Shown here: piece after piece, positions 45,452-53,463 of the stretch | Layout: every line of letters begins with the position of its first letter | Position numbering within the stretch: position 1 is the first letter of the stretch | Assembly: GCA_964468475.1 (NCBI GenBank) | Contig: CAYXUL010000011.1 | Span: forward strand, 1-64,000 | Direction of reading: 5' to 3' | From: JBECKX01 sp964468475 | GTDB lineage: Bacteria; Zixibacteria; MSB-5A5; CAIYYT01 | DNA length: 64,000 bases | Position numbers and translations under genes: made by a program | Notes under the pieces: generated by a model | The model's input: the letters and a program-made list of their open reading frames with translations, nothing else | Told to the model about the DNA's origin: nothing | Database searches by the model: none

Positions 45452-46546
45452 TCAGGCAGTGTAGCTCCCCTCAAGGATCTCCAGACAAGCTGAGCTGGCC
45501 GCGCCGAAGTCAACACCACCGTAGAATTCAAACGAGGGAATAACTTGTAGCTGCTCGATATAGTGGGACTCGCTGAATTGATCCGTTGATCCGGTCAGCG
45601 GGCGATAGAACAACCCCGGCTGTTTCATAATCGATTGCAGCAAATCAGGCTGTTGCCTGAGGTCGATGCTGCGCACGTCAAGTTCGCCTCCATCGCGCTG
45701 CCAGTTGAGTATCGCTACTGCATCAAGTGAGGCCTTGAGCAGAAACCGATCTTCGCCGTAGATTTCATCAATCCTGATGTCATACTTTTGTTCCAGATCC
45801 CACAGCTCAGCTTCGGGCAACGATGCCAATGACTTGCGTTTTTCCTCCGGCATTACCTCATTCAATTCATCGCTGTTGACAACGGTGCCGGGATTTACGC
45901 GTGGATGCTTGGCAACACCGCACATCAGCAATCGATTCTGTTCTTTGCGAATCACCAGCCGGTCATTGGAGACGAAACGGCAGCCCTCATTCAACAACCG
46001 CAAAGCCAGGGTCGATTTCCCCATGCCGGAGGAACCAGCAAGTGCGATACCCCTGCCATTCAGTTCCACACCTGCGGCATGCGCCAGAATTCCCCCTCGG
46101 CGCAGCTGCCATTCAATGTAGCGATTGTTGATGAAATTAATCACCTGATTGCTGTTTTCGAGACACGGGCCGAAAGCCAAATTGAGGTCATTGGTCATAG
46201 CGAATGCCACGCCGGTTAGCCGCTTGCGCACCAGACGGCCGTCGGAAAAGTCATGGAATTCTTCCTTTATCTTCTCCTTGCCGGGGTCGGGCGGCTTGAC
46301 TGTCCATTCGATATTCAGCTCAGGCGGCTTCATCTCCACCACGTGTATGTCAATTGTATTTTCAGTTGATACCGTTAGGAACTCACGAAAATAGTCACGG
46401 CAAACGTCAATCAGCTCCAGCGAATTCGTCTGCAGGCCGACCGAAATATCATCGCCGAATGCGAGGGTGAGCCGCTCGGATAGTTCTGCTGAATCAAGGA
46501 TCGGAGCAACGATCTGAGAGACGCTGTTTGTAAGCATTGATTTCAT
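45452..46546 (-). CDS. HprK-related kinase (GAK system, type B)
   Basis: 364 residues. The C-terminal half is an HPr kinase-like P-loop domain: HAAGVELNGRGIALAGSSGMGKSTLALRL (Walker A near 170-178), then FVSNDRLVIRK, a strand and Asp typical of the fold. The N-terminal 130 residues are unlike HprK and may bind the target. HprK phosphorylates a Ser on the carrier HPr. No HPr gene is here, so the substrate is probably another member of this operon; that is inference. Genes are close: 15 bases after the ATP-grasp gene and 58 before the CofD-like gene's ATG. Confidence 0.87.
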   Translation of the reverse strand: MKSMLTNSVSQIVAPILDSAELSERLTLAFGDDISVGLQTNSLELIDVCRDYFREFLTVSTENTIDIHVVEMKPPELNIEWTVKPPDPGKEKIKEEFHDFSDGRLVRKRLTGVAFAMTNDLNLAFGPCLENSNQVINFINNRYIEWQLRRGGILAHAAGVELNGRGIALAGSSGMGKSTLALRLLNEGCRFVSNDRLVIRKEQNRLLMCGVAKHPRVNPGTVVNSDELNEVMPEEKRKSLASLPEAELWDLEQKYDIRIDEIYGEDRFLLKASLDAVAILNWQRDGGELDVRSIDLRQQPDLLQSIMKQPGLFYRPLTGSTDQFSESHYIEQLQVIPSFEFYGGVDFGAASSACLEILEGSYTA

Positions 46547-46561
46547 ATCAGGTGCAGGTGT

Positions 46562-47455
46562 TCACTTCAGTTTGCTCAGGACATACTCCGCATACAGGGA
46601 CGCGGCATCAATGCCGTGCGCAGCCTTGAGACCACGAAAGCCCCCGAAAGCAGAGACTTCGAACACAACCGGTACTTTACCTGTAAGCGCGACATCAACG
46701 CAGGTGAAGTCGAGGTTGAACAGCCGCTGCGCGCTTGCGGCAAGAGCAATCGTTTCGGCATCAGGCTCGAATGGCTCATACTTGCCGCCGTCATGAATCG
46801 TCGTATTCCAGGAGTCGCCTCGACTGACGCGGGCATAAGTAGCGAGATAATTTCCACCAAGAAAAGCCAGACCGAGATCGCGGCCGTTCAGCTGCACCTG
46901 CTTCTGAACGTAGATCATGCGATTGCCCGCAGACTGAAATGCACGCACCTTCTCAGCAAGATTCTCGTCATCCGCGCTCACAGGTTTCATCCCCCGCGCC
47001 TTTGAGGAGTAAAGCGGTTTCAGTATTGCGTTGCCAAAACTTTTGATAGCAGCGATGGCAAGGTCAACATTCTCAGTTATCGTTGTTGCAGGCATGGGGA
47101 TATTGCCTTGACGCAAAGTGAGGGTCCCCGCTAAACGGTTTATAGTTAGTTCCAGTGAATCAGGGCGCGAGAAAATCCGGAGTCCCCTGCCCTCCAGGTA
47201 GCGGAGGATTTCAAGCCGATCGAGAAGGCGCGGCGAGTATTCGCGCCCCATTTTCTTGACTATAATCGCATCCAAATCGAGCAGATTCATTCCGTTGCAG
47301 GAGATTGCCCCACTGGCCAGGTCGGCTGAGATGCAATCCATGTCGATAAGCACTCCAAACCCGGTGCGCTCCTTGACCGCCGCCACCAGTTGTCGCGATG
47401 ACCACCCCTCCTCTACTCCAACAACTCCAATTCTCGGATTTTTCTCAGTGGCCAA
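46562..47455 (-). CDS. GAK-system ATP-grasp enzyme
   Basis: 297 residues, RimK-like ATP-grasp fold. Recognisable parts: an N-terminal domain (IGVVGVEEGWSSRQLVAAV), the nucleotide-binding strand NAILKPLYSSKARGM, YVQKQVQLNGRDLGLAFLG, and metal-binding DFTCVDVAL...PVVFEVSAFGG. ATP-grasp enzymes activate a carboxylate as an acyl phosphate and join it to an amine or thiol, so this member may ligate an amino acid to a carrier or peptide. The start is TTG with GGGAG about 10 bases upstream; no better start exists before residue 39. The gene lies between the PhoU-kinase fusion and the HprK-like gene. Confidence 0.87.
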   Translation of the reverse strand: MATEKNPRIGVVGVEEGWSSRQLVAAVKERTGFGVLIDMDCISADLASGAISCNGMNLLDLDAIIVKKMGREYSPRLLDRLEILRYLEGRGLRIFSRPDSLELTINRLAGTLTLRQGNIPMPATTITENVDLAIAAIKSFGNAILKPLYSSKARGMKPVSADDENLAEKVRAFQSAGNRMIYVQKQVQLNGRDLGLAFLGGNYLATYARVSRGDSWNTTIHDGGKYEPFEPDAETIALAASAQRLFNLDFTCVDVALTGKVPVVFEVSAFGGFRGLKAAHGIDAASLYAEYVLSKLK

Positions 47456-47489
47456 CAGCTGTAATCTCCCGGTTAGCGGGTCCCGAGTC

Positions 47490-49151
47490 TCAATATATCA
47501 GCGCCTGCTCTGGCAACTTGAACTGCTCCCACGGCTTGCCGTCATGATCAAGCATCTTCTCGAGCAGAAATGTTGCACGCATATACATCGACTTGGCGAA
47601 CTTCTCTTCCAACTCAAAGCGAGTCGACGTGGCAAACGATCTTATCAATCCCAATGTTAAACGCGCTTCGAAGCCGATGTCATCGTGCTTAACCGCGAAC
47701 TCACGGGAAAACTTCAACAACTCATTGATAGTCCGGTTCAAATCGGCGCGCTCGCCTCGTTTGAAGATCGGCAGTCTGTACGCGGATACCATGAAGACTG
47801 AAACATCCTGCACATAGTCCGATTGTCGCGAGCGATGCAGATCAATGAAGTGAATGCGGTCCTCACTATGGCTGTAAATCACGTTGTCGACGTTAAAATC
47901 ACCATGAATGAAAACTGAAAACGGCGCATCCAGCTGATTTTCCAGATGGACGGCTCGCTCCAGCAGGTCCTCAAACGAAGGTGCCTCCAGCGAACCAATG
48001 TGATTCACCGGTAAGCGATAATTGGGGTGCACCTTGTGAATGTCGTCGATTCGAGCTTTCAGCTGGGCAAAGAAGCCTGCATTTACGGTCTCCTGCTTCA
48101 GTGTCGTTGCCCAGGCCTTAACAAGAGTCGTTTTGAGCGCCTCTAACGCTGCGCCGAGTAAGTCGCTCTTGCTCCTGAGTAGCATGTCCTTGACTGTGTT
48201 TCCCTGGAAATATTCTAGCAGCAAGGAGCAATGATCCCCGTGCGTCTCGAAGCCGTAGATTTTCGGAGGCAAGCCGGGGATGATCTCCTGCCAGCGTTCG
48301 ATATTCTCCTTTTCCTCCTGCAGTTTGCGAAGTTTGCCGTCCTTGAAGATCGCGGCGCCGGCGTCTGCTCCTCTCTTTCCCTGAACGCGCGCTATTCTGC
48401 ATCCCGAGCGCGTCTCCCAGATCGACTCCAGGTCGAGATCCGAGACCGAGCCGGGCAAAGCCGCGCTCTCCAGCGATTCCTCCAGGGCTTCAAACTGGTG
48501 AATCTTGAGTTTCTCACCCACAGCCGCCGAAATAATGGCTTCGCCGATATTGAGCAGGCAGTCGCCGATGCGTTCGAGATAGCGGAAAATGAAGATAGCG
48601 GTAACATAATCCTCAGGCTGGTCAGTTTGCCGCAACTCATCGAGCAAACGGCGAAATACTTCTTCATATCTGGTGTCAACTTCAGTTTCGGATTTGCAGA
48701 TCAGCAGCGCCTTCTGGATATCGCGGGCAACAACCGCATTCTGGATCAGATCATAAGCTTTGAAAATGGTATCGAAGATCGGCGCAGGATCATATCTGGC
48801 AAACACCGTTGGCGTCTTTAGGTACTGCGTCTGCCCTACCAGATTGTTGGCGAAGTCGGCTATCCGTTCGAGATTGCTCGTGATGACGATAACAGATTTC
48901 ATCAGATCGATGGTGGCCGTGTTGAGAGAGCCGGTTTCATCGACGGAGGTACTACTCGCATCGTAGATCAGCGAGAAGCACTTGCTTTCGATCACACCTT
49001 TTAGATTGTCGATATAGTCGTCACGCGAATCGAGCTTTTCCGCCGAAATGCTGCCCGGTTCGGCGAGAACTCGTTGCGCATCCTGAAGTTGAGAGCGCAC
49101 TTCCAGTATTAAGAACCGAAAGTTCTCGTCAATCTCCTTCCGAATCGGCAA
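47490..49151 (-). CDS. PhoU domain fused to APH-type phosphotransferase
   Basis: 553 residues. The first 220 residues form a PhoU-type six-helix bundle with both metal-binding repeats visible: ITSNLERIADFANNLVGQ and FRYLERIGDCLLNIGEAI. The second part is a protein-kinase-like phosphotransferase of the aminoglycoside phosphotransferase (APH) family: VFIHGDFNVDN near 419 is the catalytic loop and IHFIDLHRSRQSDYVQD near 434 the metal-binding Asp. PhoU proteins usually regulate phosphate uptake or signalling. A PhoU-kinase fusion is unusual, and its substrate is unknown. The TTG start has AAGG 6-7 bases upstream. It is in the middle of the GAK operon, 34 bases ahead of the ATP-grasp gene. Confidence 0.85.
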   Translation of the reverse strand: MPIRKEIDENFRFLILEVRSQLQDAQRVLAEPGSISAEKLDSRDDYIDNLKGVIESKCFSLIYDASSTSVDETGSLNTATIDLMKSVIVITSNLERIADFANNLVGQTQYLKTPTVFARYDPAPIFDTIFKAYDLIQNAVVARDIQKALLICKSETEVDTRYEEVFRRLLDELRQTDQPEDYVTAIFIFRYLERIGDCLLNIGEAIISAAVGEKLKIHQFEALEESLESAALPGSVSDLDLESIWETRSGCRIARVQGKRGADAGAAIFKDGKLRKLQEEKENIERWQEIIPGLPPKIYGFETHGDHCSLLLEYFQGNTVKDMLLRSKSDLLGAALEALKTTLVKAWATTLKQETVNAGFFAQLKARIDDIHKVHPNYRLPVNHIGSLEAPSFEDLLERAVHLENQLDAPFSVFIHGDFNVDNVIYSHSEDRIHFIDLHRSRQSDYVQDVSVFMVSAYRLPIFKRGERADLNRTINELLKFSREFAVKHDDIGFEARLTLGLIRSFATSTRFELEEKFAKSMYMRATFLLEKMLDHDGKPWEQFKLPEQALIY

Positions 49152-49230
49152 TTCTTAACCTTGGCCTTTCTCTGCGAACTCTGTCAGACCGAACTTAGTT
49201 GATGAGACTAGTGGTCGCGCGATTGCCCGC

Positions 49231-49515
49231 TCAGTCCTTCTGTGAGTCGATTACGAGCGGCTTGGCGTCAACCTCTTCGGAAGCCTCGTCTTCCTTCCAG
49301 GTAACTTTGATTGTGAGCTTGATCCGGTCTTCCTTGCGGCGTGCTTTCAAATCGAGACGCAAAAGACCTTTGGGTTCAAGAACGATTGGCTCTCCTCCGT
49401 TTGCCAAAGCAAGGTGACCGCTTTCGAAACCTTGCGTGATGGCCTTGAGGTACTTTACGATTGACTGACAATCTTGTAGCGATTCGTGGCGGAATTCTCC
49501 CGACTCCCGTGACAT
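49231..49515 (-). CDS. Second amphi-Trp domain protein
   Basis: 94 residues. It shares the plan of the 43796-44098 protein: ESLQDCQSIVKYLKAITQGFESGHL, a short strand with ALANGGEPIVLEP, then an alternating strand, RIKLTIKVTWKED. ATG 49515 was chosen because GGAGG lies 8 bases upstream; a start at 49584 would add 23 residues inside the previous gene. It sits 22 bases after the PHP-like gene and 79 before the PhoU fusion. The sequence has diverged strongly from its paralogue, so the two may have different partners. Confidence 0.85.
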   Translation of the reverse strand: MSRESGEFRHESLQDCQSIVKYLKAITQGFESGHLALANGGEPIVLEPKGLLRLDLKARRKEDRIKLTIKVTWKEDEASEEVDAKPLVIDSQKD

Positions 49516-49537
49516 AAGATGTTCCTCCGTGGTAATC

Positions 49538-50698
49538 CTATTGCAGTTTGCTTTTATATTCCGTGATAGCTTTACGCCGATCAACCCCTGCCAGTATAAG
49601 GCTCTTTCTTATCGCCAGATCATCCCAGGCGGGCTGCACCCCAATTTCCCGCGCCGCCTTCTCCCGGTCCTGAAAGCGGGGGTCTTTCACCTTCTCTCCC
49701 ATGTGACAATCATCGCCCATTGTAATCAGCAGTCGCCTTTCCCTGCGGCGGCGGTTTTCATTTTGATGATTGACCACGTTGATCAGAAACTCGGTGAATT
49801 CCTGTGACTGTGGATTCCAGACCTCGTAGCCGTCAACATCATAGTCAGCCAGCAGGATCGGCCAGAATTGCTCCGGATGAGGAATGATGATACCTCCCCC
49901 GAGCGACCTGATTTCCTCGATGAACTCGTGAACTTCATAAAAGTGGGTCAGCGAAAACTGTCGTTTGACGACTTCTTTGATCACCCTGAGGAACATCTGT
50001 ACTCGGCTGATGAAGCGGTCATCATAAACATCTCGCAATGCGTCGAAGAAGTTCTTTATCAGCTTGTTGCGCAGCATCTCCTTGGGGGTTTCGCTGTAGT
50101 GAATCTCCACCAGTTTGCGAAGCTTTCGTGTTCCTTTCCGCACGAAATCAACGAGCGCTTCGTTGGCGCCGGTTGATCCGGCTGCTTCATTGATTCGACT
50201 TTGGTAGCGTTCGTCAAGAATGGTATCAAAATACTCGTCCAGCTGTCCGGAACGATATTTGAAAGTGTGCTCGAGCATTTTCTTGAAAGTCTCAGCCTCA
50301 GCAAGCCTCTCCTCTTTGAAGTGCACGAGAAACTGGACTTTGCGGTTGAACGCTTTGGCGTGGCAGTCAATCTCAACCCCGGCAAACCCGTCGTAGCTGT
50401 TAAGTTGATTATGCTGGGTCGGGATTATCAGCTCAGTCTCACTATTTGGAAATGCGGACCTGATTCGGCGAGTAATCGGCTCCATCGGCACGAACTCAGG
50501 ATGCCAGTGGATCGCGAGAATGGCGTCCTGTTCGAAATGTACCCGGGGCGGTCGCACAATACGCTCCAGCTGCTCGGGAGTTAACTCGGTCGAGACCAGT
50601 TCCCGGTAGATCTTGTGATCGAATTCCGAAATCTCTTCCGTCATCTCCCCCGGATCGAGAGGTGGCCTCGTTACTTTCCGTGCCTTGGAGGATTCCAT
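49538..50698 (-). CDS. PHP-like metal-dependent phosphoesterase in the GAK operon
   Basis: 386 residues. Motifs suggest a PHP-type amidohydrolase-like metal site: ILAIHWHPEFVPMEP near 60, PTQHNQLNSYDGFAGVEIDCH near 93-113, GGGIIIPHPEQFWPIL near 270, VDGYEVWNPQSQEF, and LITMGDDCHMGEK near 330. The His/Asp/Glu set would hold two or three metal ions and could remove phosphate groups. The central 140 residues are helical and unlike standard PHP proteins. First gene of the seven-gene operon, so it may act on what the two kinases make; that is inference. Family membership rests on motif spacing only. Confidence 0.7.
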   Translation of the reverse strand: MESSKARKVTRPPLDPGEMTEEISEFDHKIYRELVSTELTPEQLERIVRPPRVHFEQDAILAIHWHPEFVPMEPITRRIRSAFPNSETELIIPTQHNQLNSYDGFAGVEIDCHAKAFNRKVQFLVHFKEERLAEAETFKKMLEHTFKYRSGQLDEYFDTILDERYQSRINEAAGSTGANEALVDFVRKGTRKLRKLVEIHYSETPKEMLRNKLIKNFFDALRDVYDDRFISRVQMFLRVIKEVVKRQFSLTHFYEVHEFIEEIRSLGGGIIIPHPEQFWPILLADYDVDGYEVWNPQSQEFTEFLINVVNHQNENRRRRERRLLITMGDDCHMGEKVKDPRFQDREKAAREIGVQPAWDDLAIRKSLILAGVDRRKAITEYKSKLQ

Positions 50699-50983
50699 GT
50701 TAGCTAATCAACCTCATAAAATTGATACGAAATGTGCACTGCCGGTGTGAACCCGCCCAATAAGCTGCAGTTCCGCATATGTGTCCAGTTAGAATTCAGC
50801 TAGTCTTTTGTTAGACGAGCGAACTTGCGCTGTCCGGCGAGATTGATCTTTTTACTCTTTTCGTCTTGCGTGTCAGTCGTATATAGTTTAACGTTTTTGA
50901 TTATAGTAAATGGACGCTTCCGCTCTTTCTTTTATATGGCCCACGCTGGAAGCATCACGGTAATTGCAAGTAAGGTCAAACGT
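50699..50983. other. Divergent intergenic region
   Basis: 285 bases between the GAK operon (minus) and the CsgG-like lipoprotein operon (plus). The plus-strand half is AT-rich with TATAGT at 50882-50887 and 50902-50907, but no clear -35. Apart from the possible minus-strand promoter, nothing else is seen. Confidence 0.4.
50722..50751 (-). promoter_or_regulatory. Possible promoter of the GAK operon
   Basis: On the minus strand TTCACA (50746-50751), an 18-base spacer and TATCAA (50722-50727), about 25 bases ahead of the PHP-like start codon. Both boxes are imperfect. Confidence 0.3.
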
Positions 50984-52270
50984 ATGAAAGCAACCAAGTT
51001 CCTCATTCCTCTCGGCTTGCTGATAGCGCTTCTGCTGCTGGCCGGCTGTTCACAGAGTTACCTGAGTCAGGGCAGAAATGCTCTCGATGATGGTCACTAT
51101 GACGCCGCGGCGCAGTACCTCAAGCAAGCCCTGCAGGAGGATCCCAACAACCCCCAGGTGCTCAAAGCCCTGGGCAGGCTGCAATATCATCAGGGCGAGA
51201 TCGCCGAAGCGAAGAAAAACCTGATGATGGCGCAAAAAACGCTGCCAGACGATCCCCAGATCGATCTCTATCTCGGCTTTTGCGCTGAATCTGACGGCGA
51301 TTACGCCTCTGCGGCAGATTCTTACCAGCGCTTCCTGGCTGCCAAACCAAATTCTCGCATCGCCGGGAATGTGCGCGGGCGTTTGCTTTTCGTCAAGAAC
51401 GAGAGCTTGCGCAAGCAGGTAGCACAAGCCGTTAAGACTGAGACCTCGCTCAGTAAGAAAGAACCGCAACCCCTGACGGTCGCGGTCCTGCCGTTCTACG
51501 TCGGGGATAATGCCTCCCCGCAACTGCACGCCATCGCCGACGGCCTAGCAGCAACCCTGTGGTATGATCTGGCGTCGATCAAGCAACTGACGATGGTCGA
51601 GCGGCTACAGGTCAACTACCTGATGCAGGAGCTTAAGATCGCGAAGGAGGGTTTGACCAGTAAAGAGAGCGCGCCGCAGGTAGGTAAGATCGTCAGCGCC
51701 GGACATTTGGTCAATGCGAGCCTGAACGAGACCGCCGAGAACGAGCTGTCACTTGATGCGGCGCTGGTCACAACTACTACGTCGAAATATCAACCGACTT
51801 TCAATGCCAACAATCAGTTGAAGAAAGTGCTGCAGCTTGAAAAGGATATGACACTGGCAATCCTCGATAGTCTCGGGATTAAGCTGAGTGACAGTGAGCG
51901 GCACAAATTGGAGGCTATGCCAACAGATTCGTACGATGCCTTTCTCGCTTTCTCGCAGGGCATCCAGCAGTATGATCAAGGCAACTACTCCGACGCCAAC
52001 AAGTTCTTTGACCAGGCACGCAGTATCGATCCTCGCTTTGGGCTGGCAAATCAGTTTGCCGCCGAATCCCAATTGTTGATGAGCAATACGATGAACCTGC
52101 AGCAGTTCGACAACATGGTGCTGGCCAATGTAGAGTCAACAGCTCAGCAAACTGCGGCGAATCTCACTGATGCGGTTCGGGCGGTGGGCGCTCCGGAGAC
52201 CAATCCCCGCGTCGAAGATCAGCCGGATCAAAATCGTACAACCGCAACCGTGAGTGGGGAGGTGCGCTGA
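50984..52270 (+). CDS. TPR lipoprotein with CsgG-like domain
   Basis: 428 residues. Lipobox LLLAGC (Cys about 21). Three or four TPRs follow (about 25-130): AAQYLKQALQEDPNNPQVL and AADSYQRFLAAKPNS. A CsgG/FlgO-like domain covers about 160-320: LTVAVLPFYVGDNASPQLHAIADGLAATLWYDL, TMVERLQVNYLMQELKIAKEG and GHLVNASL. Another TPR, GNYSDANKFFDQARSIDP, lies near the end. CsgG-type lipoproteins help assemble secretion or surface structures at the outer membrane. ATG 50984 is chosen for its signal peptide, MKATKFLIPLGLLIALLLLAG. The stop and the next start overlap (TGATG). Confidence 0.85.
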   Translation: MKATKFLIPLGLLIALLLLAGCSQSYLSQGRNALDDGHYDAAAQYLKQALQEDPNNPQVLKALGRLQYHQGEIAEAKKNLMMAQKTLPDDPQIDLYLGFCAESDGDYASAADSYQRFLAAKPNSRIAGNVRGRLLFVKNESLRKQVAQAVKTETSLSKKEPQPLTVAVLPFYVGDNASPQLHAIADGLAATLWYDLASIKQLTMVERLQVNYLMQELKIAKEGLTSKESAPQVGKIVSAGHLVNASLNETAENELSLDAALVTTTTSKYQPTFNANNQLKKVLQLEKDMTLAILDSLGIKLSDSERHKLEAMPTDSYDAFLAFSQGIQQYDQGNYSDANKFFDQARSIDPRFGLANQFAAESQLLMSNTMNLQQFDNMVLANVESTAQQTAANLTDAVRAVGAPETNPRVEDQPDQNRTTATVSGEVR

Positions 52271-53463
52271 TGAAGAATATGAATAGAACATTGAAAGCTA
52301 CAGTGGCCCTGGGGCTATGCCTGATCTTTCTATCGGTGACTGCCTTGAAGGCGGCCGATCGGAGTCCTTACAGCGCCAATCTCTACTTTCTTTACAATGG
52401 CTGGAAGACTGATGTCCCCAACGTTGGTAATCTTAAAGTCAACCAGAGTGTGTTCGGCCTCAATGCCGCGCTGCGGCCCTCCGACCGCTTCAGTCTGCAG
52501 ATCGATGGAAAACTGTCGGGCAATTCAGCCAGCGGGGCAGCCAACTTCGGGGGCTTTCAGGGCAGCGGGAAAGCCTCATTCTCTTCCCTGAATGACACGC
52601 GCGTGAAAGCGACCATGAATTCACAGAACAACACCACGTCGATAAGTGCCTATCTGGGGCTGCCGACGGGTAAGACTGATTTGTCGCTGGAGCAGTTTGC
52701 GATCGTGACCGTCCTGTCTGATGCATCGCGCAAGTACGTCGTGCGCCGTGTCGGACAGGGGCTCGATGTGGGAGGTGAGGCGTTGATTCACCCACACTTT
52801 GGTGAAGTTACCGTCACCGGCGGCGGCGCCTTCTACTATCGCGGCGCCTATCGCGCCCGCGCTATTGATACCAAGGATTACAAGTATGGGAATGAGATCC
52901 ACGGCATAGCCGGGCTTGCCTATAAAGGCCGTAAGGTCGATGCCGATGGCAACGTAACGGTAATTTACTACTTCAAAGACAAGTACGGTGACGCCGAAAT
53001 CTACCAGGCAGGCCTGACTCAGCTTTATCAATTCTCGGTCCAGTACACTGAAATGTTCAACCTCTATGCCGGAGCCAACGTCCTGATTCGCGGTGCGGCC
53101 AAGTTACCGGCGGGGCCCGGCAGCAGCACTTTTTCTCAGGAGCAGCTGAACTCGGGACGCAACGAGATGCTCCTCTATGCCGGCGGCTCTTATCCGGTCG
53201 CGCCAAAGCTGAGTGTGCTGGGACAGCTCGAGTATAAAAAGATGAGTAAAAACAAGTATCCGGAGACTTCGCCTATCTTTCGTCCCGGATCGCACTACGT
53301 CGGCATCAGCGCCGGAGCAGGCTACCGACTTACGAGAATCGTCGGTGCCAGCGGGATGCTGAGCTACTACACCGGGACCGTGAATGGACAGGCAGGAATC
53401 ATACCGGATGGAAGTCTTTCGGGCTTCGGTGCAACACTTGTCTTGACTGTGAGGGCTGAATAA
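52270..53463 (+). CDS. Predicted outer membrane beta-barrel protein
   Basis: 397 residues with a signal peptide (LKATVALGLCLIFLSVTALKA). The mature part alternates polar and hydrophobic residues with many aromatic strand ends (SAYLGLPTGKTDLSLEQFA, FGEVTVTGGGAFYYRGAY, HYVGISAGAGYRL) and ends in a strand closing LVLTVRAE. I recognise no specific family. It is coupled by overlap to the CsgG-like lipoprotein upstream (TGATG) and the lipoprotein downstream (TAATG), so the three probably form one outer membrane assembly. Confidence 0.75.
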   Translation: MKNMNRTLKATVALGLCLIFLSVTALKAADRSPYSANLYFLYNGWKTDVPNVGNLKVNQSVFGLNAALRPSDRFSLQIDGKLSGNSASGAANFGGFQGSGKASFSSLNDTRVKATMNSQNNTTSISAYLGLPTGKTDLSLEQFAIVTVLSDASRKYVVRRVGQGLDVGGEALIHPHFGEVTVTGGGAFYYRGAYRARAIDTKDYKYGNEIHGIAGLAYKGRKVDADGNVTVIYYFKDKYGDAEIYQAGLTQLYQFSVQYTEMFNLYAGANVLIRGAAKLPAGPGSSTFSQEQLNSGRNEMLLYAGGSYPVAPKLSVLGQLEYKKMSKNKYPETSPIFRPGSHYVGISAGAGYRLTRIVGASGMLSYYTGTVNGQAGIIPDGSLSGFGATLVLTVRAE

